DNA of 64,000 bases, from the NCBI GenBank assembly GCA_001600455.1, contig BCKC01000005.1, positions 2,108,001 through 2,172,000 on the forward strand, read 5' to 3'. Position 1 is the stretch's first letter. Every line of letters starts with the position of its first letter. The notes beneath the pieces were generated by a model. It saw only the letters and a list, made by a program, of their open reading frames with translations. It ran no database searches and was not told the origin of the DNA. The position numbers and the translations under genes are program-made. Positions 11,847 through 25,160 of this stretch are shown piece by piece. Source of the stretch: Endocalyx cinctus. Its lineage: Eukaryota; Ascomycota; Sordariomycetes; Amphisphaeriales; Apiosporaceae.

Positions 11847-14649
11847 CTCTCGTCTATCTTTCAGCTTCAATCGTTGTATGACTTCAATTCATCATTAGTA
11901 TTAACTCTGCTTCGTTATCAACGCTTGTAGGTACCCGAATTTAAATTTGGTTAATTATCCCGTTGACTTCCTATTACCTATCTACTATTTAGCATTTCTC
12001 CTAGCTATTTACTTACCTAAGTAGGTATTATTTACTGTGTAGTACTTTATTTAAGACTACTCAATTATTATTCGATCTGTTATTTCATCTAAAGTAAACA
12101 TATCTCCTTTAAAAAAAAAAAAAAAAAAAAAGAGATAGAGAGACATACACCACCGTATGCACAGTACTCAGCTAATTTAGTTAGTAAACAAAAAGCACTT
12201 CTTAGTTGCATATATGCCATGTGACTCTTCTTTTTAGTTACCCGTCTTATTTACTCGATTAATCATTTTAGTGAAATGAGTAAATAGTGGGAAAGGGATT
12301 GGCTCTGAAGATCTGTGGAGAAACTTCAAGTTGATTATGTTAGATATTAGCAGACTCTCCGCTGTCCATCTAGTATAGTCTAGTCAAAAGGAAATATTTG
12401 CAATTAAGGATTCTCCATCTTCCGACTACACCAATATCTTGCCTAAACAACCGGTATGACTATATGACTCCATATCCAATTTCTCGACTTCTCGATATAT
12501 TCATAACCCTACGTACTATTTCGTGAACCTGACTAGCATCTTAAATCTACAACAAGCCGCCGTTATTTACTAAGAGATTCTTATTTAGTATCATGCAGGT
12601 ACGACCATGCATTCTCCACCTCGCAAATAGTATCACCTCGGACTTCTCCAGTTCTATACACATAATCGAGAGTATCGACATCGAGATTTGTTTGGATTTT
12701 TAGTTAATTGTGTTACATTGTCATCCAATTTTACTTCTCATACGCTTTCTTATTTTCTTCTTTTCTTTATATGCTCTATATTTTCCGTTATAGGTAGGTG
12801 AATTCGATATGAAACAGCTTCATATTCGTTTCAACTGGTCCTTTCTTCGAGAGGGCACCCTATACTACAACCTTCTAAACTCTCCTGCTCCCGGAAAATA
12901 TCGCTGCATACTGCTTAACCAATGGCGTCAAAACGTTCGCGATTTAAGTATCCATTTACCCGATCACCAGATAATCAATATAGATCCATTATCTACTTTT
13001 CAGCTAGGATAGACAGTAACTACTTGGCTTGCGCTACGGGAGCTACTCTTGTCATGTCGAGATGGGATGGATACCCTTCGCTTTTCAGATGACATGCAAT
13101 ACACAGAGCCCAATAATGTCTAAGGCAACGAGCCTTATCTAATTTAGATTTACAGATTGATGCCAGATGAAAGATGTCCACAAACGATCACACCACTCCT
13201 TCACCCTTTTTTCATGCGTGTACGTGTGCATATATATGTACGAGACCTCCATTGGACGCCTATGATCGTCATTTTTATACTACATAAAATTAAGGCGCTG
13301 AGTAGCGCCTATGAAACGAATCAAGCGACCACAACCTACCTTCCAACCAATCCCGCATGTAACGCATCTAGTATACGACAAATGGAAACTATACGCGGTT
13401 ACTTTTGAGCGCGACAAGCAGCGTGGCTTCGCAACTATTCCCGTATTGCTTTGCATCCGAGAGATATCAGAAACTACTCCCAAAAACAAACCCAAGAAAA
13501 ATACGCTTCCATGTTATTAGCATATTATTTCTCAACTACTTTAGGTCCCGATCCTTCACAGCTTATTCTCGATTTTGTATCCCGCCCCCATTAAAAGCTA
13601 ATCGCCTGCGCATAACAAGATCATCGTTATTGGTGGCCCTGTGCCGGTCGAATGGTTCAGGCAGCTCTCTCCAGAGCCTATCGGTAATCCCCAGGCATGT
13701 TTATGAGCGCAGGACGACCGAGCGACTATACTACATGCCAGTTAGCATAGCATATCTGGGGGCTGCATACAACCCTGTCCTACAGCTGTGCCCTGTCAAA
13801 GCGCACCCGTAGGTGATCCTGGTAATCAATATTGAGAACAGTAGCAAAGAGTACGCCAACAATTGCTCACACAGGCAAAAAAAAAAAAAACATTCTATAA
13901 CTGTTCTATTATTGCCCTACTTACCTACAATACAGCCTCTAGCTTATTTATGCACCTATATAATCTTTGGTAATCACTAGGGCAATCTCAATTTCTCACG
14001 ATGAAATAGGCCGTTCAGATCTTTGGGCTTCATAAATAAGTCTACTTGCTACCTGATCTTGCTACCCACTTAGCCTATTTTCATCGCAGCATAATTCAGT
14101 ATTGGACAATTTGTGTTTTCTCATAATACTCCAAAGGTTCTCATTACCACCCTTTAAGCGCCGAGACGACGCGGGAGCAATCCGGGCCCTTCGATTCATG
14201 CGTCAGTCAACCATTTCTAGTATTACGACTGAAAAGGCTGTCTCAGACTGTTGACCCTCAAAATAGAGTGTCGTGGTACGTAATCATAAATACATAGTAT
14301 TCTTAACTAGCGGGTTAAGCCCGTCAATGCTCATCGGGTAGCATCCAAGGTTCTTTTTTAAGCCAGTACGCCGAATAGTGTAGTGTAGAACTTGGCTTTC
14401 TGTCAATCGGAACGGAGCCTATATTGGTGGCGGGCCTTGAAACTTGACTGTTCAACCCTGGTCAAGCGGAACGAGAATATTCTCTAACAAGGCTGATAGG
14501 AAAAGAAAAGAAAGAAAAGAAGAAAAAAAAAAAAACTTGGATTCCGCTGTAACCTAGCATTATGGTTGTCCTATACCTCTGAAACTTAGTTCATTATGAA
14601 GTCCTCTTAGCTCACCGAGTTCTGGCATGAGATGACTCATTCTTAAATA

Positions 14650-14681
14650 GATGCCCCTCAATCCAGATGCCCCTCAATCCA
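14650..14681. repeat. Perfect 16-bp tandem duplication
   Basis: The unit GATGCCCCTCAATCCA occurs twice head to tail without a mismatch. This suggests a recent replication slippage or repair event. Confidence 0.9.
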
Positions 14682-15013
14682 CGTATGGATACTACAACAA
14701 GCCAAAGAGAAGAAAGAAACAGAATGTATTCATTTCAGTGTCAGTGTTTTAGGGTTAAAAAAAAACCGACTTAAGCGCGCTGACTAGGACAAGGATTAAG
14801 GGACTGGCAGATTTTTTTTTTCTTACTTGTAAATCGTTTAAGCAAGGGTATCTAGATCTCCACTAGCATTTTTCCATATCCGTTATTTGGTTATCACAGC
14901 CCTGGCGACTCGTGATCGACAAGAGAGCAACGGTTCCCCTAGTCAGTCAGGCCTTCAAGAAATATGTAATAGTTCTGGACCAGGTTCAACAATTGGCAGC
15001 TTACAACCCAACA

Positions 15014-15051
15014 GTAAATAAATAAATAAATAAATAAACAAACAAACAAAC
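15014..15051. repeat. Compound (TAAA)n(CAAA)n microsatellite
   Basis: A tetranucleotide array in which the AAAT-type unit changes into AAAC-type units partway along. It lies in the gene-poor region. Confidence 0.9.
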
Positions 15052-18000
15052 AGCAAAATAGAAGATTATTATCACAGCCCAACGTTTTTTTTCCCCCTTG
15101 GTCTTTATATCGGACATGAGAAGAGAAGAGAAGAGGAAAAAAAGAGAGAGAAGAAGATAATTTCCCTTTGAATGGGTTTGTCCCCCCTAAACCCCCTTGC
15201 TTCCCGTTGATATCTGCGACTGGTTCTTTTTTTTTCCTCTTTTTAAACCGCTAGCCGCATAAAATCTGTTACTGCAAGTCATCGCGTACGGTATAGCCTG
15301 TCAGTTTCATGCTACTAAATCTCCGATGCTTATCCGACGCAGCTTATATGGTGTGGATATAACTAATTGCCCACTTTTATTACTGCAAGAGTCCATCACT
15401 GATCCTCCTCCAACTCGTCCTTGTCGTCTTACCACAAGACAAGATAACAACCAAATTTTTATCGTCACAACATAGCCAGTTAACATATAGGATAGGCTAT
15501 GAGAATATCTTTCCCAATCTGGGATCATCTTTAGCCGACTGTACCGCGCAACGAATGAGCGGTGACGAGCTTGGTTGTCTTATCTATTTATCAGTCTACC
15601 TTACTTGTCTACCTGCCCGCCTAGTAGCAACTGTTAAGGAAAATTACATGCAACTTTCCGCAGTCGGCATCGGATATCCTTGGTCTACCTATCTGCTATG
15701 TAAGTGAAAAAAAAAAAAAAACTACTTACATATAACTATCTCACTTCGTGAATAAATACACATGCTATAGAATAATTCAATAAGTAAGTGATAAGTGGCT
15801 ATCCATTATATCTGGTATCTGTAAACACGTTAAGCGAGAGACATAGGATCGCCTCCCCGCATCCTTCACTGAATAGCACTCGTCTGACCAGATTTTCCAT
15901 TTAATGCGACGTCCTTCCCCCCTTCTTTCCCCGATGGCTTGCAGTAAAGCGATGCTGCGAGCAGATTTTTAGGGGTAGCGGGGGAAGTGGGATATAAAAA
16001 AACCGTTCATGCAGGTTGATCGACTCCGGCTTATCTGCCCTAGACTGTTTTACATAAGATACACATGATTTGTTTAAGTACAGAAATTGTCCTCGTGAGC
16101 ATACGACTTTCATGAAACTTTCGCCACCATCAACAATTCTTTTTCTTCTTCTTTTTCTAATGTTGATAGCCCCTCTTTCTACCTGCCCCTCCCTGCTTCA
16201 AAACTTATGGCCATGAATTATATCGCATGAACTTCCTTCTTTTTTCCTTTTGACCTTGATGATCCGTGCCTTTCTACTATTAATAAGGCCACCCTGGGCC
16301 CCCCCAAAGCAACCCCCGGTAAGTGCCGTAGCACATTAGTCTCACCCTCACCCTCGTACGGTTGGAAAGTGGAAAATGGTGCTCGACTCAGATGCGACGA
16401 TGAACACACCGCCCCTCGAATAGCGTGTTTCCCCCTCTTGCGCTCGCAGAAGATGACAAGGCGTACTGTACATATATGTATGTATGCGATGCAGTTAAAG
16501 AGGGTTTCATCGAATGCACGGGCCCTGCAGCTGAACACCGGGCTACATGCGCAATAACGTAGGCGCATTCAGTGTTCACCCTTTAGTGAGATAAGTAGAT
16601 AGGCTGATAGATAAGTACCAGCATACACTAGAACTGTATATAAATAAATAATGAAGCACGTCCTTGGTAAACCTTCTGAATTATTGATAAGTTATTACGT
16701 ATATTATTGCACCCTGCCAAACCTGCCCCATCTCTTTTTATTTATCCGTCTTCTCTCCTTCATTTTCTTTGCACATCAATAAATCCGGACAAACTGATAA
16801 CCAGACAGCCAGAGGCGGTGTGTACTTGTGTGATAATATCTATCAAGTTAGTGACGGTTTTTCTCGGGACGCTAAGAACCGGATCTGTTCTTCCGCCTGT
16901 AGATCCAGAAAAAAAATTCGTACGAAAGTAAATAAATTAATAAATAATAGCAACATACTAATACTTACTCGGGGAACGCATGACACTACTAGGGAGAGAA
17001 ACGATAATATCCAATAGGCACCCAGTACGATTGACAAGTCTAGTTCGGTGAAGGAAAGAGATAACTGGAAGGTTGACTATCATTCCCTTTTCCTCCAGCA
17101 TACGTCTGCAAGGACACCGATACCACCTTTGACCGACCCCTCTGCCACTTCCACGACTTTCGCTGTCGCTTGGGGCTTGTATCACGTGATATAAATCGAA
17201 TGCCGTCCTCCCGGCTTTCCACGTCCATTGTACCTAAATATGTGATTTATTAATTGGAAAGGTGCCGTCGGCGATGAATTCCATGCGTCCTTCTCCAAGC
17301 TATCCCCATTCCCAAGTCAGGGGTATCTAGAGCCTGCCCCTGCCTCTATTCCAAGTTAGTGAACATTTTCAACTTTCGCCCTTTACCAGGGGGGCTTGCA
17401 GGATGGCGAATGGCCCTTTTCCAGTTATTATAACATCAGTCTACGAGAGAAGCCAAATCGTCCCATAATGAAGAGATGTCCTATACTAATGAGTTAATTC
17501 CTCGCGAGTCTCTTCTTCATCCTCTTGTCGAATAGTTACCCAATCGTCAGTTGTAATAAATTAGGATGACATGTATTATTCAACAACTGATTCTAATTAA
17601 AATTCCCATCGTTTAGATCAAAGTGATGATTTACTCAAGTGAGAGGCAACATTTTAACTCTACGATGGTCTTGCCATAGTTGAACTACTACGCCTAGTGC
17701 TTCCCCTGAAGTTATATAATGACCCATTCTTACACGAAAATAGAGAAACAGAACTATACGAGGTAAATGTTGGTATTTATATAGACCTGACCCGGTAAGC
17801 AGCCACCTCGATGCCCTAGTACTCGGAAACGTCAACCCCGGGTCAAACCTAAGCCCCATCCGACGTAGCCGGCTGGCTTACTTATCGTATCTGATATATT
17901 TAACGACGATTGCAACGCTATAGGAAAATGGGTGGTGTGCTTTCAAACAGAGCATCTGTATCACATGTACTTACAACAGATGCAGCTTTGATCAAACTCT

Positions 18001-20169
18001 GTATATTGATATACCAATCCAATAAGTTAGTGATAGTTACACTTTGTGCATGGTTTGGATTTGCCGCAATCCATACTTTGACTCATGCGGCTTCGCGTTT
18101 GCCGAAATCAGCATCTTGTCTTACCGTAGCATCGAGACGCTAATATCATGATGAGCACCAAGACATCGAACGAGTACTTTACTTCAGATGACCACCCTCC
18201 CTCAGCCACGAAAATTCCAGGTGCAGGAGCAGTCCCTCTCTAGACTGTTACATCGCATTTGTCAACGCCTTTAGCGCGCACCTAGCATCAGGTCCTGTGC
18301 TAGTCCTCTTACTAAGTGTCCCCGGATAATTCATTTTCGCTATTACGGCCAATATCCCCCTTTCCTTGATCCTTTACCACCGCCCCGTTCTAACCTTTGG
18401 AATGAACTCCTCTACTTCCCCACCACCCGAAGCTAAAATTCAGATCTAGTGTACTTGAAGGTAGGGAGCATCCATCCAAGCCCCGAAGATGGAACCAGAT
18501 ATCATGTGACCGAAGAAACTTCTTGATTCGATGGCGAACATCTTCTTACCATGCTCCGTCCGAGTCTTCGCGTCGATCGGCCATTTTATCAAAATTTTAA
18601 CAGTATCGTTTTCAATATTAGCCGCAAGGTAATCATTCTTAAAATACGCGTCATGTTTTTGTGCTCGTCTAAGGCTATGAGACTATACATAGGTATACTC
18701 TAAGGTCGTCAGAAAGTAGGTGCTTGGAAGCCGACAGTGGTCTCATACCTTGTCTGTATCTTAGGTTAGCATGCATGGGCACAATAGTAAAATAGATATA
18801 TTCGTAGTTTACAAGACAAAAATTATGTTTTTACTCGGCTCTACGAGTGAGGGTAGGTGCTGTTAGTTTTGAGTTTCCGGGATAAACCCAGTCTTCTGTA
18901 AAGGAAAGAACTACGTACTTTCCTATAACTACAACTTCAGGCAATATAACATTTTATACACTTCGCAGTTATTCTTCTACCATAAATCGTTACCTTTTTT
19001 CCTTTTACATCGGATGAAAATAGAAGCACTTGCCTTCTGGAGTCGTCCTCATTATTAGTTGGTGACTTCCGCATCGGTCAAGGCCGCGCCTGCTCGTGTT
19101 GGCACCATCTCCCGGACTTGCGGAATCGGCATGGATGTGTAGTTTTCTATTCTACCACTTCCTCTTTTCTTCTTACTCTTATTGGTTCACTGCTTCTTCA
19201 TAATGATCGGTGAACCGTGATCCCTGAAATCGGTAGTCAAGAATTCTGAAAATACCGGCAAGAACCCCGTTTCCCCTGCACCCACTTATACTGTTCTTTC
19301 TATCCTATACCATTCTTTATTTTCGCCTACTTAACTTGATTAAGCCTTACGTAGTACGTAGACGCCTTGGGTGACTAGTGAATTTCCTATCGATGATATC
19401 ATTCGTAGTGTCTTAAGAGGTGTGTCTCGACGAGAATCCATTTAGTCCATCCTTCTCGTTATTTGACCGCTGTTGTTCCTACACGTATATCTTCACATAC
19501 ATTCGTACTACTATATTATCATACTCTATGAGAATCATTTCAAAAACTTAAACCATTTCTACCTAGGAGCTAATTCTGTCTTCGTATTCTCGCCACCATT
19601 CACCCCCGTTAAAGTCACCAGATGCTAGCACCTATTACTCAACGTATGGATGCCTTCCTTAAGATCTTATTTGAGAATGATAATCTCTGCCTGCGATACC
19701 TTTATACTAACCTAAAAATTCAGCAAGTATCGCTTGTCATCTAAACCCTAGGAGTTGAAGACGAATTTCTTTGAAATTGTCTTTTAGAGTAGCCCCAGCT
19801 GGTAAGTAGTATACACATACAGTCTCTCAGTATTGCAGTACATGCCTTTTTTCAATCTCCTGTAATGGCAATTTCCTCTTTTAAGGCCCTTTCTATTAAA
19901 CCAAGATTTTCGAGACTTCCCTTTTCATATCCTACAAGCAGATTGCGGGTCCTTTCAGTCACCCGTACATTCACTTTTCTTTCTTAGATGAAGATTCTTC
20001 CTTAAAAATAGGCAGGTTCGTCGATTATTCGTCAAGCTATGTCTACTGAAGTATGAATTTTCTTCATCAACCTTGACTAGTACACCAGCTTTACCTCAAC
20101 AGAGGAAACTACCCTACCAGCCACCTTAAAACTGACCATTGATGCTCTGCCACTCCTCTTCTTTTTTCA

Positions 20170-20180
20170 AGTATAAATAA
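20170..20180 (+). promoter_or_regulatory. Candidate TATA box and pyrimidine-rich initiator region
   Basis: GTATAAATAA is followed by about 100 bases of CT-rich sequence, a common arrangement at fungal core promoters. The next gene downstream on this strand starts at 21586. If this is its promoter, the leader would be about 1.38 kb and could contain introns; a GTAAGA donor-like site lies at about 20357. This assignment is an inference. Confidence 0.4.
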
Positions 20181-21585
20181 ACCCATCCCCTCCCTACTCA
20201 TCTCTTACCTTTTCACCATTCTACAATCATCTTCAAAAATTCATTCCTCTCTTAGTGCACTTCTTCACATACTTTCTTTACCAAACTCTCTACTGCAGAG
20301 AAGACTTTCTACATACTGATCAGTGTCTTACGAGAACAAGCTGTGAACGTCTGAAGGTAAGATATTATTAATTCCCACTTCAAATCAATGTCTCTTTGAA
20401 AATTCCATACCCTCTATAAGATCTCGACCACAATAGAATACCTATGCTCTTCGCTCTAGAAACTAGTGTTCTGCCACGTATACCTAAGTTATACATAACT
20501 CAATTATTTTATCAACCACCTTATCCTCGGACCTGTGTCTAGTCTAATACCCATGTCCACCTCCCTCGCTATTTAATCTCTGCCACTTCTTTAGTACCTT
20601 TCTTCCCCCATCTCTACCCTCATCTCTTCTCCCATATCTTGTCCCATCTCTACTTCTATCTCTACCCATTAATCCCAGCCCCCTTCCATCGATTTTCACC
20701 ACAAAACTCTACTAAAAGCGGCATCAATTTGTCTCTTGTTCTTCTACTTACCAAATAAATTCAGCAATATTCATTCCGAAGATTTGTTTTCACGTATACA
20801 TCCGTGATATCGCTACATCCAGCTTATCTCAAACGTAACGGTATCTGTATACTTACCTAGTATTTTCCCAATTAGGAAAACTTACAGATAGGGTAATTAA
20901 GTATTTCCTTATCCCCCTTCCCTTTGACTTTTTAGCAATAGCACCTTCCCTTGAACTAAGAACTCGTCATGTCTTTTAACCTCTCTACCATCCCTGCTTC
21001 AATTTAACCTAGCTCACTGAGTTTTATATACTCGCTTCTGCGATATCAGATGTACATACTTTCTCATGGACTCTACTAATGTAAATTCTTTTACAGGTAC
21101 ATGAATCTTCTGCTTTCGACCAGAGCTCGAGCTGTTCTTCCTTCTCTTGATAAACACTCAATCCCATCCATACTCTGCATACCCCCCATCTCATACTATA
21201 TGCTATCATAAATCGATTCGAGAATAACAGCTACTTTCTTCTCGTTTAATCGAAGCATGCTCAAACTAACACTGTCCTTCCTGCTACCATTGCTGTCTCT
21301 CTAGTACTTCTGTCTTTAGTACTATAGCGACACATACCTCTCTCGACAGACTCCCAGGAGTTTTCTATCTACGCATCATAATATAATAGATCAAAAGTTC
21401 AAGTTCAACTAAGTATTTGATCTGTTCGTATATTTACTACCTGGAATATATACAGCCTAAGTCAAATTGCTGCATCAACTAACCGAGATAGAAAGAGGGA
21501 ACGCCAGGTTCTCGAGGTGAAGCTTAGAATCCATCGTACAAGTACAAGGCTTTCAACTAGTGAAGTTTGAGCCTAAGCAGCTACA

Positions 21586-24500
21586 ATGGATTATCCTAGA
21601 GTATTTTATCCCTCGGGCCAAGACCCGATCCCAAACCTACAGCGCCACAATGGTACTGATAACCAACTTGCCTACTTCCTCGTACCTACCAACCCGTCAA
21701 TTAATCGCCGAGGTGGCGAGCTGCTGCCCGCTTCGAAGGATATAGTACCACCTCTCTCTTTTGGCCCTCTTTCCCCGATAACTCGACAGCCAGGTAGTCA
21801 GATTCCCGGTGATCGCTGCTTCGATTACTACTACACCAGACGTGATAAGGGCTGTGTCGATCACGGTTTCGGCCGTTCAAACGCGCATGAATTTGAGCGC
21901 GCCAAGTTCAATCCTCTTCGCCACGCACAGCGCTACGATTTTAACAACCCTAATTATCGTACCTGCGAGCGTCGTCCTGTCGAAGGTTTGGAGAAGGACA
22001 TGCTTGACATGGACAATTATCCGTATATACCCAACACGGTGATGCGAGTAAGTGTTTCATCAACCATACTGCTATACAGTACTAATTTTCACAGGGACCG
22101 TTCTATCCACGCCGTAACGCTTTCAGGAACCCGCAGGCTCAGCAGCCGGCTGGGTTGCAAAGATGCTTCGGAATTGGCGAGATTGCCATATGTATCTTTG
22201 AACACGTCCTCGAAGGTCGAGAAAACGTAAACAACTTATTACGGAGCTGCCAGTTGATGACTACCAGATTCTACAACATAACTGTAGGCATAATCATACA
22301 TAGCTAGATTGATTGGTAAGATGAGTGTTTGCTAATACTTTGAGTACTTAGACCCACTATGATCTTACCAGCGGCTCATTCGGTGACGTTAAACCGGGCC
22401 TCATCACCATCTTCTCTCCGGTTCGGGATGAATTTGTTCACACGGAAGAATCTGCGGCGGACAAAAGAGATCGAAAAGGATACCCTATTCATGAAGGTGG
22501 TCGCTACCCAATTAAAAGTCTACATGGCCCCCTTGAGAGATCGCTCACCAGCGAGCTCAATATGCGTGAGTACATCTAAATCAGACATATTATTTACAAG
22601 ACTAATTAACGGCTCTTTAGTAAACATATTAAACGGGTCTGATCAAATAACCAATCTTGTTCTTCACGATATCAAATGGATTGATATGAACGGCCTAAAG
22701 CAAATAGTCCCGGAGATGCCAAATCTCCGGCTGCTGTCTGTGCATCATTGCTTCCTTCTTACTTTTGCCGACACTAAGGACTTTATCGATCTGATCGGGC
22801 AAACAAATGAGTCTGACGGGCAGGTCTCGCGACGACGTTGGCTAATTGGTGACTTTACACCAAAATATTTTCGGGGTCCCAGATTGAACCGAGTAGGAGA
22901 GTACGGAGTATACCCTAACGACGAAGGGTACATCGACAACCTACGGGGTGTCGTAGCTCGTCTCTTCTCCATCTATGACAGCTGCAAGAAATGGGGGGTT
23001 GACCATTTCAGGGTTGGGACAGGATTCAGAGCCTGGCTTGACATGCTGCCATGGAAATTCGGTTCGCTTCCTCACATCTTGGAGGCTATTGCTAGTCTCT
23101 GGGACTTCTACAACAAGAGTGGCTCTTCCTCTGCCTTATCAGAAAATCAGTCCGCGCAGTCGCAGATAGGCTTTACCCAAAGTTCATGCCATACTTCCCG
23201 TTACCAGCAAACGTACGTCGCTATGGAGGCGACCTTGTGGATCGACCTGGTCGTCGCCATGGCAGGAAGCGCCGTTCTCAAGACGTCAATCGACAATCAG
23301 CTGCGCGGCCGCAACAGCAACGTGAACGCTCTGAAAGAATGCGACAGGTGTCACGCCAGGCTTATGTGCTGCTTCTTCACTCAGGAGATGGCCAACCGCG
23401 GAAAGTGGCCCGGACAAGAGCGCGAGATCTGCCACGGCTGTCAGCTCGACCAGTATATCCGGTTACGCGTGAACAACTTCCGCGTGATGCGAAACCAGAT
23501 CAGCAGCCGAATCTTCGCTGATTTCTCCTTCGATCTCCATAGGTTGAGAAAAAAGTTTCGGAGCGAGGTTAAGGCCTTGGAGAATCTCAGAGCCACGCAA
23601 GAAGTGGTAACTGAAGAGTTCAGGGATTATTATATCTGGAACCGGAGAAACCTTGACCGCGCGATGGCCTACTTTGCCGACTACCACAGCGCCGAAATTT
23701 CCTTCGCCCAAAGGACACTTGGCAGCCTCTTTTACATGGATGACCAGCCGAACATGCAACTATCTGAGGCAAGTGCCGACGAGACACAGCCTGGGCCATC
23801 CACTGCGACTCATGAACCGCAGGATCCCGAGGCGTACAGAGCCCTCACACTCAATCGCCGAGCAGAAATTCTCCGCTTTTTTGCATGGATAATCGATGAA
23901 AGGGAGCCGAGAGTCCGTGCCCGGGTTGCGGAGCTTCGAGAGCAGATCAAACAGGGCCGCCATGCATACAACAAGGGTGGTCGGGTTAACCCGAACACGT
24001 TTTACGATTGGGAACTCGGCATGAAGAATAAAGTCAATCAGGAATTGGCCGAGCTGGGAGAGACCCAAATGAAGGCCTTTGGCGGCGAGGAATATGGTGT
24101 TAGGAAGGGTGCCGGCACGAGCTGGGAGGAGAATATCAACTGGTACAGGGCTGTCTGCGCTCTCGAGAAAGGCGACTATGACGAGCTGAGCGCCACTCCC
24201 TACAATATAGTTGACGCGGACAACTTCGCCGTCAGAAACTACTCCCAGCTTAGTGAATGGAAACCTGGTAACCCTGCGCCGTACTCGGTCGAACCCAGAC
24301 TTACCGACAAGGACAATGTCAGTATCGCCAGTACACCCGATGACGATACCACTCATAGCCTAAACTCGAAGAGTACGACGACTTTCACGACTCCGGGCAG
24401 ATCATCTCCTCCAGAAGTTACTTCTACCGATGTATCTCTGTCCAGTGCTGATAGAAAAGGCAAAGGCAAGGCCGTAGAAATGCCCGAAACGGACGATAAC

Positions 24501-25160
24501 CGGTCAGGTCAGAATGGTTCCATGTCATATGCCAACATCGTAAGCTCAGGAGATTCCAAGCAGACGGAGGAAGGCAAAGGTCGTAGTCGTGGTCGCCCTT
24601 CCAGTACTCCTTACGTGCCCCCCGGAAAGCGTTCCACCCAGCAAGAGGCACCAAAACAAGGAACTTCTGCGTCAGCCCAGTCCTTCAGTAGTACCGCTAC
24701 GGAGAAGCCTGTCACTACTACACCCGCGGTTGCCTCACCTCCTGCATCGACTTCCCAGCCAGTTCAGGAATCATGGGCATCAATTGCCAGCTCCTCTGCC
24801 CCACGTCCTACTACGAATGTGAACAGTCCATCTGTCAACCAGTCCGGAAACCAGAACAAGGAGGGCACCGAGGCGACGTCTACTAAAGGAAAAGAAAGAG
24901 CTACGCCCACTACCGTCTCAGGCACTTCTTCTATCCCCCCTCATCTCCGCCACAGATACCCATCTTCTAACACCGCGAACGGACCGGGATCAGCCACTTC
25001 GTCAGTGTCAGCCCCCGCTCCCTCTGTTCCGCCTCATCTAAGACATCTACACCAACCTTCTTCTTCAGCCAACCAGAGTGGTAATGGACAGAATACTCAG
25101 CAGAACAACGCCAACAACAAGGAAGGCAAGGTTAAGCGCATGAAGTTTACTGAGGAGTAA
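21586..25160 (+). CDS. Uncharacterised 1134-residue protein with CxxC pairs and PPHLRH motifs
   Basis: The exons are 21586-22047, 22095-22283, 22352-22565 and 22621-25160, with introns of 47, 68 and 55 bp. Splicing restores one continuous frame and links conserved-looking segments such as GIGEIAICIFEHVLEGR and LTSELNMLNILNGSDQITNL. I do not recognise the family. Residues about 289-470 resemble the leucine-rich body of fungal F-box-like proteins (ITNLVLHDIKWIDMNGLKQI, MPNLRLLSVHHC). Two CxxC pairs follow (CDRC near 529, CHGC near 559), suggesting a small metal-binding module, then a helical stretch. From about residue 850 the chain is Ser/Thr/Pro-rich and disordered, with a SYANIV segment, YVPPGKRS near 954 and two PPHLRH motifs (near 1062 and 1093). 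These resemble the YxPPHLR motif of Ded1/DDX3 helicases. A role in RNA or translation control is speculation. Part of the central exon has a competing open frame; see the findings. Confidence 0.75.

Larger units (their letters stand above)
9249..21585. other. 12.3-kb gene-poor AT-rich region
   Basis: No open frame in this stretch has convincing protein character; the longest (for example 13405-13812) is 135 codons without recognisable domains. It contains long A and T runs, an (AT)n tract, a tetranucleotide array and short tandem duplications. No transposon protein, long terminal repeat, tRNA or rRNA is recognisable. The first few hundred bases include the promoter and leader of the PH-domain gene. 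The last 1.4 kb probably belongs to the promoter and leader of the gene at 21586. Confidence 0.65.

Noticed and set aside
13405..13812. 135-codon open frame in the gene desert
   Set aside because: No domain, atypical composition, and overlapping open frames on both strands; nothing distinguishes it from chance.
23760..24356. 198-codon minus-strand open frame
   Set aside because: It lies opposite the coding exon of the 1134-residue gene and has no domain or intron logic of its own.
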